Shown here in pieces: positions 17,832 to 27,014 of a stretch of 64,000 bases of DNA. The stretch comes from Methylosinus sp. PW1 (GTDB taxonomy: Bacteria > Pseudomonadota > Alphaproteobacteria > Rhizobiales > Beijerinckiaceae). Location of the stretch: positions 2,108,001 through 2,172,000 of the forward strand of contig NZ_JQNK01000009.1 of the NCBI RefSeq assembly GCF_000745215.1, given 5' to 3'. A model generated the notes under the pieces. That model saw only the letters and a program-made list of their open reading frames with translations, ran no database searches and had not been told where the DNA came from. The position numbers were made by a program, and so were the translations under genes. How positions within the stretch are numbered: position 1 is the first letter of the stretch; each line of letters opens with the position of its first letter.

Positions 17832-20800
17832 ATGTCCGAGAAGCCCGGCGTCAAGGGCGACATCGTCCGCATCATTCTGCTCGGTCTCGGCCTCGCGTCG
17901 ATCTCGAGCATCATCTATCTCGCCGGGCCTTTCATCTCCTTCGGGAGCTGGCGCCCGCTCGAGAATGAGATCGTGCGCGACATCGTCATCGTGCTGATCG
18001 TCGCCATTGCGGCCTCGGTCGCGGGCTTCTCCTTCTGGCGCCGGCGCAAGAACGCCGCATCGCTGGCCGATGGCGTCGCCGATGCGGAAGCCGAAGACGA
18101 TTCCATCGTGCTCGGCGAGCGCATGAAGGACGCGCTCGCCACTTTGAGGAAATCCGCCAAGGGCGGCTCCACCTATCTCTACGACCTGCCCTGGTATGTC
18201 ATCATCGGCCCGCCCGGCGCCGGCAAGACGACGGCGCTGGTCAATTCGGGCCTGCGCTTTCCGCTCGCCGGCGGCGCGACGCCGGAGGCGATCGCCGGCG
18301 CCGGCGGCACGCGCTATTGCGATTGGTGGTTCGCCGAGGACGCGGTTTTCATCGACACCGCCGGCCGCTACACGACGCAGGATTCCGACGCCGCGCTCGA
18401 CAAGCGCAGCTGGTTCTCCTTTCTCGATCTCATGAAAAAGCATCGTCCACGCCAGCCCATCAATGGCGTGCTGGTGGCGATCAGCGTGCAGGATCTGCTG
18501 CTCTGCTCGCGCGAGGAGCGCGCCGCCCATGCGCGCGCCATTCGCGCGCGCTTGCTGGAGCTGCACGAGCGATTGAAGGTGGATTTTCCCGTCTACGCCG
18601 TCTTCACCAAGGCCGATCTCGTCGCCGGCTTCACCGAATTCTTCGCCAATCTCGACAATGACAAATTGCAGAGCGTCTTCGGCGCGACCTTCCAGACCGC
18701 GGACAAGAAGCTCAATCTCGTCGCCGATATTCCGCGCGAGCTCGACGCGCTGATCGAGCGCTTGAATCAGACCATGCTCGACCGCTTGCAGGAGGAGCCC
18801 AATCCCGCAAATCGCGTGGCGCTCTACGGATTCCCCGCGCAAATGGCGGCGCTCAAGCGTCCCGTGCATGATTTCCTCAACGCGATCTTCGAGCCGACGC
18901 GCTATCACTCCAACGCCAATCTGCGCGGCTTCTATTTCACCTCCGGCACGCAGGAGGGCACGCCGATCGATCAGCTCATCAATGCGCTGGTCAAGAATTT
19001 CGGCGCGCATGATGTCGGCGGCATCGGCTTCCGCGGCTATGGCAAGAGCTTCTTTCTCTATGATCTCGTGGAGAAGGTCATCATCGGCGAGGCCGCCTGG
19101 GTGTCGACCGATCCGCGCGCGGTGCGGCGCGGCTTCTTCCTGAAGACCGCGGCCTTCGCGCTCATCGCGCTCATCAGCGCGGGCGCGAGCTTCGCGATGT
19201 GGAAGAGCTATTCCGCCAATGCCGAATTGACCGCGAACGCGCAGACGCTGGCGCGCGAATATGCGGCCGACGCGGCCTATCCGCTGACGCGGCAAATGGT
19301 GGTCGAGGATCGCGACTATGGAAAAATTCTCGGCCTGTTGCAGAAGCTGCGCGACGCGCCGACTGGCTATGCGCATCGGGGCGATCCCGAATCCTTCTTC
19401 GAAGGATTGGGCTTCGGCCAGCGCCCGCGTCTCGTCGAGGCTTCCGTCGCCTCCTATCGTCTCGCGCTCGAGCGTCTGCTGCGGCCGCGGCTTTTGTTCC
19501 GCCTCGAGGAATTGCTCGAGGAGCATCGCGACGATCCGGGCTTCATCTATGAGGCGCTGAAGGTCTATCTGATGCTCGGCCATGCGCGCACGCCCATAGA
19601 TCGCGAGGTGATTCTCGCATGGGAGCGGCGCGATTGGCGCGACAATCTCTTCCGCGGTCCGCTCGCCGACAACGCCAAGGCTCTGGAGCAGCATCTCGAC
19701 GCCATGCTCGAGCTGGACAATGGCGAGCTGCTCGTTCATCCCAATCAGACGCTCATCGACGAGAGCCAAAAGACTCTCGCGCGCTTGAAACTCTCCGAGC
19801 GCGCCTATGAGCTGCTGAAGTCCGAAGCGCGCACGCTCGACGTCGCCGATTGGACCGCGCCCAGCGCCGGCGGTCTTCTCTTCGATCAATTGTTCGAGGA
19901 GGCGAGCGGCAAGGATCTCGACTCGATTCGGGTGCCGGGCTTCTACACTTACGAAGGCTTCAAGCGCGCCTTTCTGCGCGGCCTTCCCGGCATATCGGAC
20001 CGCGTGCGCAAGGAGCGCTGGGTGCTCGGGCGCCCGGGCGCCGAGGAGACGCTCGGCGACGAATATCGTTCGCTCGGCAATGATCTGCTCGCGCTCTATG
20101 GCCGCGATTTCGACGCCGCCTGGCGCAGCGCGCTCGCGCGACTGAAGATGAAGCGCCTCAACGCCGACAAGCCGCAATATCGCGCGCTCGGCGCCGCCAC
20201 CGCCTCCAACTCGCCGTTGAAGGCGCTGTTCGAATCCGTGGTGGAGGAGACGTCTCTCACCAAGGAGCGCAAGCTGCGCAAGGAGGCGCCGGCCAAGGAA
20301 GGCGCCGCCGCGCCGCAGATCGCCGCGAGCGATCTCTTCCCCGGCCGCGGCGATCGTCCGCCGGGCGAGGAGATAGAGAAGCGCTTCGCGCCCTTCCAGA
20401 TTTGGATGGATGGCTCGGGGCCGCGCAAGCCGATCGACGAATTGCTCGCCGAGCTGAACGACATAAAGGACAATCTCGTCGTCGGCGCGACTCTGCCGGA
20501 GAATTCGCCGCAGGCGAATGCGGCGCTCGCCATGCAGCTGAAGAAATTCCGAGGCACGGCGGATCGCCTGCCGGAGCCGTTCCGCCCCATGCTCACCGGC
20601 GCGGCCTCCGATTTCGATCGCGCCGTGCTCGATTCGGAATTGATCCGTCTGACCGGCGCCTTTCGCGAGCAGGTCGCGACCTCCTGCCAGCAGCTGACGC
20701 CGGGGCGCTATCCTTTCGTCAAAGGCGCGGCGAGCGAGATCGGCCTCGCCGAATTCGGCCGGCTGTTCGGGCCGAACGGCATACTCGATTCCTTCTTCAA

Positions 20801-21380
20801 GCAGTCGCTCGCCAAATATGTCGACACGGCCAAGACGCCCTGGAGCTTCCGGCCGGAATATCCGCTGACCGCGCGCCTCTCGGCTGCGAGCCTGCGCGAG
20901 TTCCAGCGCGCCGCGCAGATTCGCGACGCCTTCTTCCCCTCGGGCGGCAACATGCCCAATCTCGCGCTCACCGTCTTTCCGCCGCCGCTGAGCGGCGCGG
21001 GCCGCACCGCGAAATTCGAGGTGAATGGTCAGGAGGCGACCTCCGTCGCCGGAACCTCGGTGACGCCGCGCGCGATCCAATGGCCCGGCGCTGGCGGCGG
21101 GCGCGCGGCGGTGAGCCTCGCGACCGATCTCGCGCCGAGCCAGACCGCCGCGGCGGACGGCTCGGCGCCGGCGGCGGCGCCCATAGTGCTCGAGCGCTTC
21201 GGCGGCTGGGCTTTGTTCCGATTGCTCGACGCCGCCGGCCGCTCCTATGCCGGTGAACGGCTGAACGCGACCTTTTCGCTCGGCAAGCAGACGCTGATCT
21301 TCGGCTTTCAGGCGGGCTCCACGTTGAAGCCGCTCACTCTGCCGGCGCTCACCGAATTCCATTGCCCGACGCAATTGTGA
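17832..21380 (+). CDS. tssM: T6SS membrane complex protein TssM (IcmF/VasK)
   Basis: TssM spans the inner membrane and forms the periplasmic channel of the T6SS. The 1182-residue protein has two N-terminal membrane helices (about 10-35 and 46-68). A cytoplasmic NTPase-like domain has Walker A GPPGAGKTT near residue 126 and FIDTAGRY downstream. A third membrane helix lies at about 434-456, followed by a large periplasmic region with the IcmF-related and DUF1215-type C-terminal domains. Family length is 1100-1300 aa. The intact Walker A motif suggests nucleotide binding. The gene sits between tssL and tagF. Confidence 0.96.
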   Translation: MSEKPGVKGDIVRIILLGLGLASISSIIYLAGPFISFGSWRPLENEIVRDIVIVLIVAIAASVAGFSFWRRRKNAASLADGVADAEAEDDSIVLGERMKDALATLRKSAKGGSTYLYDLPWYVIIGPPGAGKTTALVNSGLRFPLAGGATPEAIAGAGGTRYCDWWFAEDAVFIDTAGRYTTQDSDAALDKRSWFSFLDLMKKHRPRQPINGVLVAISVQDLLLCSREERAAHARAIRARLLELHERLKVDFPVYAVFTKADLVAGFTEFFANLDNDKLQSVFGATFQTADKKLNLVADIPRELDALIERLNQTMLDRLQEEPNPANRVALYGFPAQMAALKRPVHDFLNAIFEPTRYHSNANLRGFYFTSGTQEGTPIDQLINALVKNFGAHDVGGIGFRGYGKSFFLYDLVEKVIIGEAAWVSTDPRAVRRGFFLKTAAFALIALISAGASFAMWKSYSANAELTANAQTLAREYAADAAYPLTRQMVVEDRDYGKILGLLQKLRDAPTGYAHRGDPESFFEGLGFGQRPRLVEASVASYRLALERLLRPRLLFRLEELLEEHRDDPGFIYEALKVYLMLGHARTPIDREVILAWERRDWRDNLFRGPLADNAKALEQHLDAMLELDNGELLVHPNQTLIDESQKTLARLKLSERAYELLKSEARTLDVADWTAPSAGGLLFDQLFEEASGKDLDSIRVPGFYTYEGFKRAFLRGLPGISDRVRKERWVLGRPGAEETLGDEYRSLGNDLLALYGRDFDAAWRSALARLKMKRLNADKPQYRALGAATASNSPLKALFESVVEETSLTKERKLRKEAPAKEGAAAPQIAASDLFPGRGDRPPGEEIEKRFAPFQIWMDGSGPRKPIDELLAELNDIKDNLVVGATLPENSPQANAALAMQLKKFRGTADRLPEPFRPMLTGAASDFDRAVLDSELIRLTGAFREQVATSCQQLTPGRYPFVKGAASEIGLAEFGRLFGPNGILDSFFKQSLAKYVDTAKTPWSFRPEYPLTARLSAASLREFQRAAQIRDAFFPSGGNMPNLALTVFPPPLSGAGRTAKFEVNGQEATSVAGTSVTPRAIQWPGAGGGRAAVSLATDLAPSQTAAADGSAPAAAPIVLERFGGWALFRLLDAAGRSYAGERLNATFSLGKQTLIFGFQAGSTLKPLTLPALTEFHCPTQL

Positions 21381-21390
21381 GGGACGCGGA

Positions 21391-22077
21391 ATGCGGCGCG
21401 GACTATTCGGCAAGCTGCAGGCGAAGCGCGATTTCGTCTCCCAGGGCGCGCCGCGCGGCTTTCTCGCCGCCTTCGAGCCGTGGATTCAAGGCGGCGTCGC
21501 CTCCAGCCGCGCGCAGCTCGGCGACGCTTGGCAGGCGGCCTATCTCACCGCGCCCATCTGGCGCTTCTGGCTCGGCCCGGAGCTTTGCGCCGGCGTGACG
21601 ACGCTCGGCGCCTTCATGCCCTCGATGGACGGCGTCGGCCGCTATTTCCCGTTCAGCGTCGCATTTTTCGCCGAGGCGGGCGAGGCGCTGTCGCCGCCGG
21701 AGGCCGATCCGCAGGACCTCTGGTTCGAGACGCTCGAGGATTTCCTGCTCTCGACATTGGAGCAGGGCGTCGCTTTCGAATCGGCGCTGGAGGCGCTAGA
21801 GGCTCTGCCCGCGCCGGCGCTGGAGCAGCCGCAGGCGCGTCTCGTGACGCCGAGCGCGGCTGTAGCGCGCGTCGGCGAGGCGGGCTTTGCCGAAGCCTGC
21901 CGTTCCGCCCGCGAGGGGCTCGCTCGCGCCAAGGCCGTCGCCGATCAGAGCTTCTGGTGGACGCAAGGCGGCGAGGGTTTCGCGCCTCACGCGCTGGCTT
22001 CGACCGGCATGCCCGATCCGGCGATCTTTTCAGCCATGATCTCCGGCCGCTTCACGCCCGCGGCGAGCGAGCAATGA
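21391..22077 (+). CDS. tagF: T6SS-associated regulator TagF (ImpM)
   Basis: TagF is a post-translational repressor of T6SS that acts on the FHA-dependent pathway. The 228-residue protein shows the family start (GLFGKLQAKRDFVSQGAPRG), then IWRFWLGPELCAGVTTLGAF and the motif MPSMDGVGRYFPFSV. The stop overlaps the phosphatase start (ATGA). In some species TagF and PppA are fused, so adjacency and coupling are expected. It has no signal peptide. Confidence 0.94.
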   Translation: MRRGLFGKLQAKRDFVSQGAPRGFLAAFEPWIQGGVASSRAQLGDAWQAAYLTAPIWRFWLGPELCAGVTTLGAFMPSMDGVGRYFPFSVAFFAEAGEALSPPEADPQDLWFETLEDFLLSTLEQGVAFESALEALEALPAPALEQPQARLVTPSAAVARVGEAGFAEACRSAREGLARAKAVADQSFWWTQGGEGFAPHALASTGMPDPAIFSAMISGRFTPAASEQ

Positions 22078-22874
22078 GCGGCATGGCCGATCTTCGCCCG
22101 ATGCGCGCCTTCGCGCTCTCCGACAAGGGCCGCGTGCGTGCGGAGAATGAGGATAATTTCCTGTCCAAGCCGCATATGGGCCTTTTCGCCGTGGCGGACG
22201 GCATGGGCGGCCACGCCGCTGGCGCGACGGCGAGCGCCGTGGTCGTCGACAGTCTGAGCCGCGTCGCGCCGCAGAGCGCGGCGGCGGAGCTGCGCCGCCA
22301 ATGCGAGACCGCATTGCAAGGCGCGCATCGCGATATTCAGCGGCAGGCGGCATTGCGCGGCGTCGGCACGATGGGCTCCACCGTCGTCATGCTGCTGACC
22401 TTCGACCGCTATTACGCTTGCCTGTGGGCCGGCGACAGCCGCGCCTATCTGCTGCGCGGCGGCGATATCGTGCAGATCACCATCGATCACACAGAGGCCG
22501 AGCAGCTGCTCGCCGATGGCGTGCTCACGCCGGAGGAGGCGCGCAACTGGCCGCGCCGCAATGTCATCACCCGCGCGGTCGGCGCCGGCGAGACGCTGGC
22601 GCTCGATTTCGTCAATGGCGAGCTGTTCGAAGGCGACATGCTCGTGCTCTGCTCGGACGGGCTCACCGGCCATGTGACGGCGGCGGAGATCGCCGGCCTC
22701 GCCAGCGGCCGCGCGCCGGAGGAGGCTTGTCGCGCGCTGATCGATCTGGCGCTGGCGCGCGGCGGAACCGACAATGTCACGGTCCTCGTCGCCGCCTATC
22801 GGCAGCAGGAGGAGGAGCCGACCCGCTTGCGCCCGGGACGGGACGAGTCCAGAGAAACCACGAGGCCGCGTTGA
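22074..22874 (+). CDS. pppA: PP2C-type Ser/Thr phosphatase PppA, T6SS regulator
   Basis: PppA removes phosphate from the threonine-phosphorylated FHA protein and resets the T6SS. The 266-residue protein carries all PP2C metal-site motifs: VRAENEDNF, FAVADGMGGHAAG, TMGSTVV, WAGDSRAYLLR, CSDGLTGHV and GGTDNVTVLVA. The start overlaps the tagF stop. The last 25 residues are charged and unstructured. A 181-base gap with a palindromic repeat separates it from the kinase gene. Confidence 0.95.
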   Translation: MSGMADLRPMRAFALSDKGRVRAENEDNFLSKPHMGLFAVADGMGGHAAGATASAVVVDSLSRVAPQSAAAELRRQCETALQGAHRDIQRQAALRGVGTMGSTVVMLLTFDRYYACLWAGDSRAYLLRGGDIVQITIDHTEAEQLLADGVLTPEEARNWPRRNVITRAVGAGETLALDFVNGELFEGDMLVLCSDGLTGHVTAAEIAGLASGRAPEEACRALIDLALARGGTDNVTVLVAAYRQQEEEPTRLRPGRDESRETTRPR

Positions 22875-22880
22875 AGATCT

Positions 22881-23012
22881 TTCTCCCTCTCCCCGCTCGC
22901 GGGGAGAGGGCCGGGGTGAGAGGCTCGGGGCGTTGGCCAGAAACGGAAAACGCCCCGAGCCCCTCATCCTCACCTTCTCCCCGTTCACGGGGAGAAGGAA
23001 GGCGGCGAAGGC
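22881..23012. repeat. 132-bp palindromic intergenic repeat, copy 1
   Basis: The element contains three stem-loops: CTCCCCGC/GCGGGGAG at the left, GCTCGGGGCGTT/AACGCCCCGAGC in the middle, and CCTTCTCCCCGT/ACGGGGAGAAGG at the right. A copy of equal length in opposite orientation lies at 35283-35414. It fills most of the pppA-kinase gap and may terminate or stabilise transcripts. Confidence 0.85.
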
Positions 23013-23055
23013 CGCGCCAAATCGTATGAGACTCGAGATTTTATAGAGCGATCAA

Positions 23056-24870
23056 ATGTCTTACTCGCCGGATGTCCAATCGATCCACGGCGCCCTGCCG
23101 CCGGGCGCACGGCTCAACGCCAATTACGAGATCGACGCCTTTCTGAAGGCGGGCGGCATGGGCGATGTCTATCGCGGCCATGAGATAGAGACGGGCGACA
23201 CGGTCGCCATAAAGCTCATCCGCGATCAGCTCGCCGGCGACGAGGCCGTGCTGGCCATGTTCCGCAATGAGGCGCTGGCGCTGCGCCGCATCCATCACGA
23301 AGCCATCGTGCGCTATTTCGGCTTCACGCTGGAGCCGCAGCTCCGCCGGCATTATCTCGCCATGGAGTTCGTCGAGGGCCAGCCGCTCTCCGATATTCTG
23401 GACCGCGGCCCGCTGCCGGCGCCGCAGGTTCTCGCGCTGATGCGCCGCATCGCCGCCGGCCTGCAAGCGGCGCATGAGCAAAATCTCGTCCATCGTGACG
23501 TCTCGCCGGACAATATCATCGTGCCGGAGACCGGCATCGCCCGCTCGCGCATCATCGATTTCGGCATCGCCCGCTCGCTGCGGGTCGGCGACAGCACGGT
23601 GATCGGCTCGGGATTCGCCGGCAAATACAAATATGTCTCGCCGGAGCAGCTCGGCCTCTTCGGCGGCGATGTGCGCGCGGCCTCCGATATCTACAGCCTC
23701 GGCCTGGTGCTCGCCGCCTGCCTCCTCGGCCAGCCGCTGCCGATGGACGGCACGCAGGTGGAGGTGATCGAGCGCCGCCGCGTCCTTCCCGATCTCTCCG
23801 CCATCGATCCGATGATGCGGCCGATCATCGCCGCAATGCTGCAGCCGGACCCCGAGGCCCGGCCGCGCAGCATGGCCGAGCTCGCCGCATGGACGCCCGA
23901 CGCCGACGAGCGCGGCTCCACCGTCTTCGCGCCGCGTGGGGCGAGAGCGCCTGTCCCGACCCGAGCGCCGGAGCCGCCGCCGATTCCGGTTCCGCTCGGC
24001 GCCGCGCCCCTTCCGCCACAGGCGAGACCCGCCGAGACCGCCGAGGAGAAGAAGCCGCGGCGCGCCGGCGTCCTTATCGGCTCTCTCGTCGCGGTCATAG
24101 CGCTCGCCGCCGCGGGCTTCGGCGGCTGGCGCTATCTTCATCGCGAGGAGCCAGCCGCGACCACGCAGGCCGAGACGCCGACGACGACCGACGTCGCCGC
24201 CGAACCGCCGCCGCCCGTCGTCGAGCCGCAAAAGCCCGTCGAGACGCGGCCCGATCCTTTCGTGCGGCTGCGCGAGTATGCGCGCGATTTCGACGGCGGC
24301 GATTGCTTCCTCGCGGTCGTCGGCGAGATTTCCGCCGGCGAGGCGCAGATCGACGGCTATGGCCGCGGCCGCGAGCCCTTCGACGCGCTCGACAAATCGT
24401 TCCGGGACGCGACGGGCGTTCCCGCTGCGATCGGCGTCCGCAAGGTGACGGCGCCGCAATGCCCGGCGCTCGGCTTCGCCAAGAAGTTTCTCGCCGTCCG
24501 CGAGCCTTTGCGCTTCGACGTCGCGCGCACGCAATTGCAGCGCAGCGGCGACAAGCTCGAGGGCGCAATCGAGACGCGCGCCGAACATGTGCGTTTTCTC
24601 ATAGTCGACGACGACGGACTGGTGAATGATCTCAGCGCTCGGCTCGGACAGGAGCCCGGACGGCGCGACTTCGCGATGGAGCTGCGGGCCACTCGGCCCG
24701 GCCCGGTGCTGCTGGTGGCGATCGCCGGCGCGACGCCCATCTCCCTGGCCGCCGCCGCCCGCGCGGCGACCGCCAAAGACGTGTTCGCCAAGCTCGCCGA
24801 GGAGCTGGCCAATGCGTCGCCGCCGCCGGCGGTGGCGCTGAAATATGTGTCGCTGGTCTCGGGACGCTGA
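23056..24870 (+). CDS. ppkA: membrane Ser/Thr protein kinase PpkA-like, T6SS regulator
   Basis: A Hanks-type kinase (residues about 20-280) with ATP lysine K53 (VAIKLIR), catalytic loop HRDVSPDN at 146-153 and DFGIA from D168. It is expected to phosphorylate the FHA protein on threonine and start T6SS assembly. A Pro-rich linker precedes one membrane helix (about 337-359). The last 240 residues would be periplasmic. They have no domain I can name, but two cysteines (GGDCFLAVV and APQCPALG) could form a disulfide. It has 604 aa and stands after the 132-bp repeat. The ribosome site is weak. Confidence 0.9.
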   Translation: MSYSPDVQSIHGALPPGARLNANYEIDAFLKAGGMGDVYRGHEIETGDTVAIKLIRDQLAGDEAVLAMFRNEALALRRIHHEAIVRYFGFTLEPQLRRHYLAMEFVEGQPLSDILDRGPLPAPQVLALMRRIAAGLQAAHEQNLVHRDVSPDNIIVPETGIARSRIIDFGIARSLRVGDSTVIGSGFAGKYKYVSPEQLGLFGGDVRAASDIYSLGLVLAACLLGQPLPMDGTQVEVIERRRVLPDLSAIDPMMRPIIAAMLQPDPEARPRSMAELAAWTPDADERGSTVFAPRGARAPVPTRAPEPPPIPVPLGAAPLPPQARPAETAEEKKPRRAGVLIGSLVAVIALAAAGFGGWRYLHREEPAATTQAETPTTTDVAAEPPPPVVEPQKPVETRPDPFVRLREYARDFDGGDCFLAVVGEISAGEAQIDGYGRGREPFDALDKSFRDATGVPAAIGVRKVTAPQCPALGFAKKFLAVREPLRFDVARTQLQRSGDKLEGAIETRAEHVRFLIVDDDGLVNDLSARLGQEPGRRDFAMELRATRPGPVLLVAIAGATPISLAAAARAATAKDVFAKLAEELANASPPPAVALKYVSLVSGR

Positions 24871-25231
24871 GCGCCGCCGGGGCCGGCGAAAATAGCCCCG
24901 AGATTTTTCGGCCTCGGACTTTGAAGCTCGCATTTTCCGGCGCTGCGCCGGGCGGAGGTTGCTCATGGCGCGATCAGCGACAGGATTTCCGATCGATCGC
25001 GCGGCGCTGGCCGCCTTCCTTCTCCTCACGCCGTCATGGCCGGGCTTGTCCCGGCCATCCACGCCAGGACGCCGAGGCCTCTCGAAAGCTCGGCCTGACG
25101 CGGAGGCTCCGATGGGGCGTCCGTCGTGGAACGAATCCGTCGAAAACGTGCGCTTTCCTGCGATTTCTCGGCTGCCTGGCGTGGATGGCCGGGACAAGCC
25201 CGGCCATGACGGCGGCGGCATTTCGCGATGG
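24871..25231. other. 361-base non-coding gap before the NlpC/P60-like gene
   Basis: The gap holds the 185-bp inverted-repeat element at 25030-25214 and about 160 bases of unremarkable sequence after the kinase gene. The open frame of the downstream gene runs through the repeat, but the translated part matches the repeat palindromes, not a protein family. Confidence 0.7.
25030..25214. repeat. MITE-like element with perfect 40-bp terminal inverted repeats
   Basis: Bases 25030-25069 are the exact reverse complement of 25175-25214, 40 of 40 positions, with 105 bases between. Each arm itself contains a small palindrome (ATGGCCGGG, five bases, CCCGGCCAT), the type of extragenic palindrome common in Rhizobiales. 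No transposase and no clear target duplication were seen. Confidence 0.9.
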
Positions 25232-27007
25232 GTGAATCCGATCGCCGGCAAGGGGAGGGTGATCGCGCCCCTTCTGGCGTTGGCGGCGCTCGCTCTGCCG
25301 CTGGGAAACGCGCTCGCCGACGATGCGCTCATCCGCAGCTTCCGCCAGGGCGGCGACGTCGCCTCGGTCGGCGTTGTGGAGGCCGGCGCGGACACGGAGA
25401 TCGAAGGTCCGCAGGCGATCTATTCCGGCGCCGACGGCGAGATCTATCTGCTCGATCAGGTCAATGGCCGCGTGCTGCGCTTCGATCCGCGCAAGCCCGC
25501 CGAGGCGACGCGCTCGCTCGAATTGCCGAGCGATCTGCGGCCGACCGACATCGTCGTCGCCAGAGACACGATCTATGTCTGGGACGAAGGTCCGCGCGCC
25601 TTGCAGGCGACCGGGCCGCAAGATGCGCAGACGCGCAGCCTCGCGGTGACGCGCTCCGTCTCCGCGCCGGACGAGGCGGTGCTCTCCGCCTTCGCGCAGA
25701 CCGGCTCGCAGGAGATCGGCGAGGAAGCCGCGACGCGCAGCCTCGGCGACGGCAAGCCCTTGCGCTCGCGCCAGACCATCGCCTCGCATGGACGCGGGCA
25801 GGTGGTCGCCGATGTGAACGCCCTCGACAAGAAAGGCGTCTCCATCTCCTTGCAGATCAAGGATGGAGCGGCGCTCGCCAAGCTCAAAATGCAGGTGCGC
25901 AGCCGCATCGGCTCGGTGGAGTTGCTGGATGTCGATCAGCGCGGCCGCATTTTCGTGCTGGGCGAGAATATTCCGACCGACGCCACCGATCAGCCCTCCA
26001 CCTTCGTCGCCCGCTACGCCTCCAATGGCGCGCTCGAGGGCGTCTATGAGCTGCCGCTGGACAAGCAGGTCGCGCTGTCGCGCCGCTTCGTCACCGTCTC
26101 GGCGGAGGGCGACGTCTATTTCCTGCGCACGCGCAAGGGCGGGGTCGATCTGCTCGGCGTCGGCTTCCGCCCGATGAAGAATGGGCAGACCATCGATCTC
26201 GCGCCGCCGGCGCCGGCGATTCCCTCTTACGCGCTGACCGATTTCGGCAAGCGCAAGGGCGCCACGGCGGCGACGCGTCCGCTCGATCGCACACAGGTCG
26301 TGCAGACCGCGCTGCAATTCGCCAATGTGCGCTGGCGCGTCAACGCCGGTGCCTATGGGGCGGACCCGGATCGCTCTTGCAGCGGCTTCGCGCGCATCCG
26401 CCGGCCGGGCTATCTGCACGGCAAGCTGGGGCAGGAGGTCGTCGGCATTCCCTATTGCTGGGGCTGCCATGGCGCGCTGCCGCGCATAGCGGCGGAGATC
26501 GGCGCCGGGCGTCTCGCCGGCAATGTCTGCACGCGCAACGATCCGCGCCCGGATGTCGCCGGCGTCGATTGCTCGGCCTTCGTCAGCGCCTGCTGGGGCC
26601 TCTCCACCCATTTCACCACAATGGCCATTCCGGCCATCTCGCGAGAATTGAGCAATCCTTGGGATCTGCTGCCCGGCGACGCGCTCAACAAGCCGGGCTC
26701 GCATGTGATGCTGTTCATGCGCTTCACGCCGGATCGCCGCGCCGAGGTGATCGAATCCTCGACCGGCGGCTGCAATGGCAAAGTGTGCCGCAACATCTAT
26801 CCGCTCGCCTCGCTGCTGGCGCGCGGCTATCGGCCGGTGCGCTTTCGCGGCCTCGCCAATGATATGAGCGCGCCGACGCCGGTCGCCGCCGTCGCCACGG
26901 CGACGCCCATGGGCAAGACCAAGCCGGAAAACGCCCGGCCGGAAGCGCTGGATCAGAACGGCGCCGAGAAGCCCGCCAAGGGCGCGGTCAAGACGCGAGC
27001 GCGGTGA
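25232..27007 (+). CDS. secreted beta-propeller-like protein with C-terminal NlpC/P60-like cysteine peptidase domain
   Basis: From the chosen GTG start the protein has 591 aa. A signal peptide (about 1-30, charged GKGR then a Leu/Ala core ending NALADD) leads to about 320 residues with NHL/propeller-like blades such as GEIYLLDQVNGRVLRFDP. The C-terminal 200 residues look like an NlpC/P60-type cell-wall amidase: VDCSAFVSACWG with candidate nucleophile C447, then GSHVMLFMRF with H491. A cysteine-rich patch (IPYCWGCHGAL) precedes it. Location in the T6SS arm, 7 bases before the candidate effector, suggests a peptidoglycan-directed role. Whether it is T6SS cargo or a housekeeping enzyme is open. 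The start is uncertain; a second GTG at 25259 is possible. Confidence 0.7.
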   Translation: MNPIAGKGRVIAPLLALAALALPLGNALADDALIRSFRQGGDVASVGVVEAGADTEIEGPQAIYSGADGEIYLLDQVNGRVLRFDPRKPAEATRSLELPSDLRPTDIVVARDTIYVWDEGPRALQATGPQDAQTRSLAVTRSVSAPDEAVLSAFAQTGSQEIGEEAATRSLGDGKPLRSRQTIASHGRGQVVADVNALDKKGVSISLQIKDGAALAKLKMQVRSRIGSVELLDVDQRGRIFVLGENIPTDATDQPSTFVARYASNGALEGVYELPLDKQVALSRRFVTVSAEGDVYFLRTRKGGVDLLGVGFRPMKNGQTIDLAPPAPAIPSYALTDFGKRKGATAATRPLDRTQVVQTALQFANVRWRVNAGAYGADPDRSCSGFARIRRPGYLHGKLGQEVVGIPYCWGCHGALPRIAAEIGAGRLAGNVCTRNDPRPDVAGVDCSAFVSACWGLSTHFTTMAIPAISRELSNPWDLLPGDALNKPGSHVMLFMRFTPDRRAEVIESSTGGCNGKVCRNIYPLASLLARGYRPVRFRGLANDMSAPTPVAAVATATPMGKTKPENARPEALDQNGAEKPAKGAVKTRAR

Positions 27008-27014
27008 GAGCGGC

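Noticed and set aside
17211..21413. A 1400-codon open frame antisense to tssL, tssM and tagF
   Set aside because: High-GC codon usage keeps the opposite frame open. The product is an Arg/Glu/Ala-rich low-complexity translation without domains, whereas the sense strand encodes tssM.
24959..25231. N-terminal extension of the NlpC/P60-like gene through the inverted repeat
   Set aside because: The translated segment comes from repeat palindromes, and the signal peptide begins after it.
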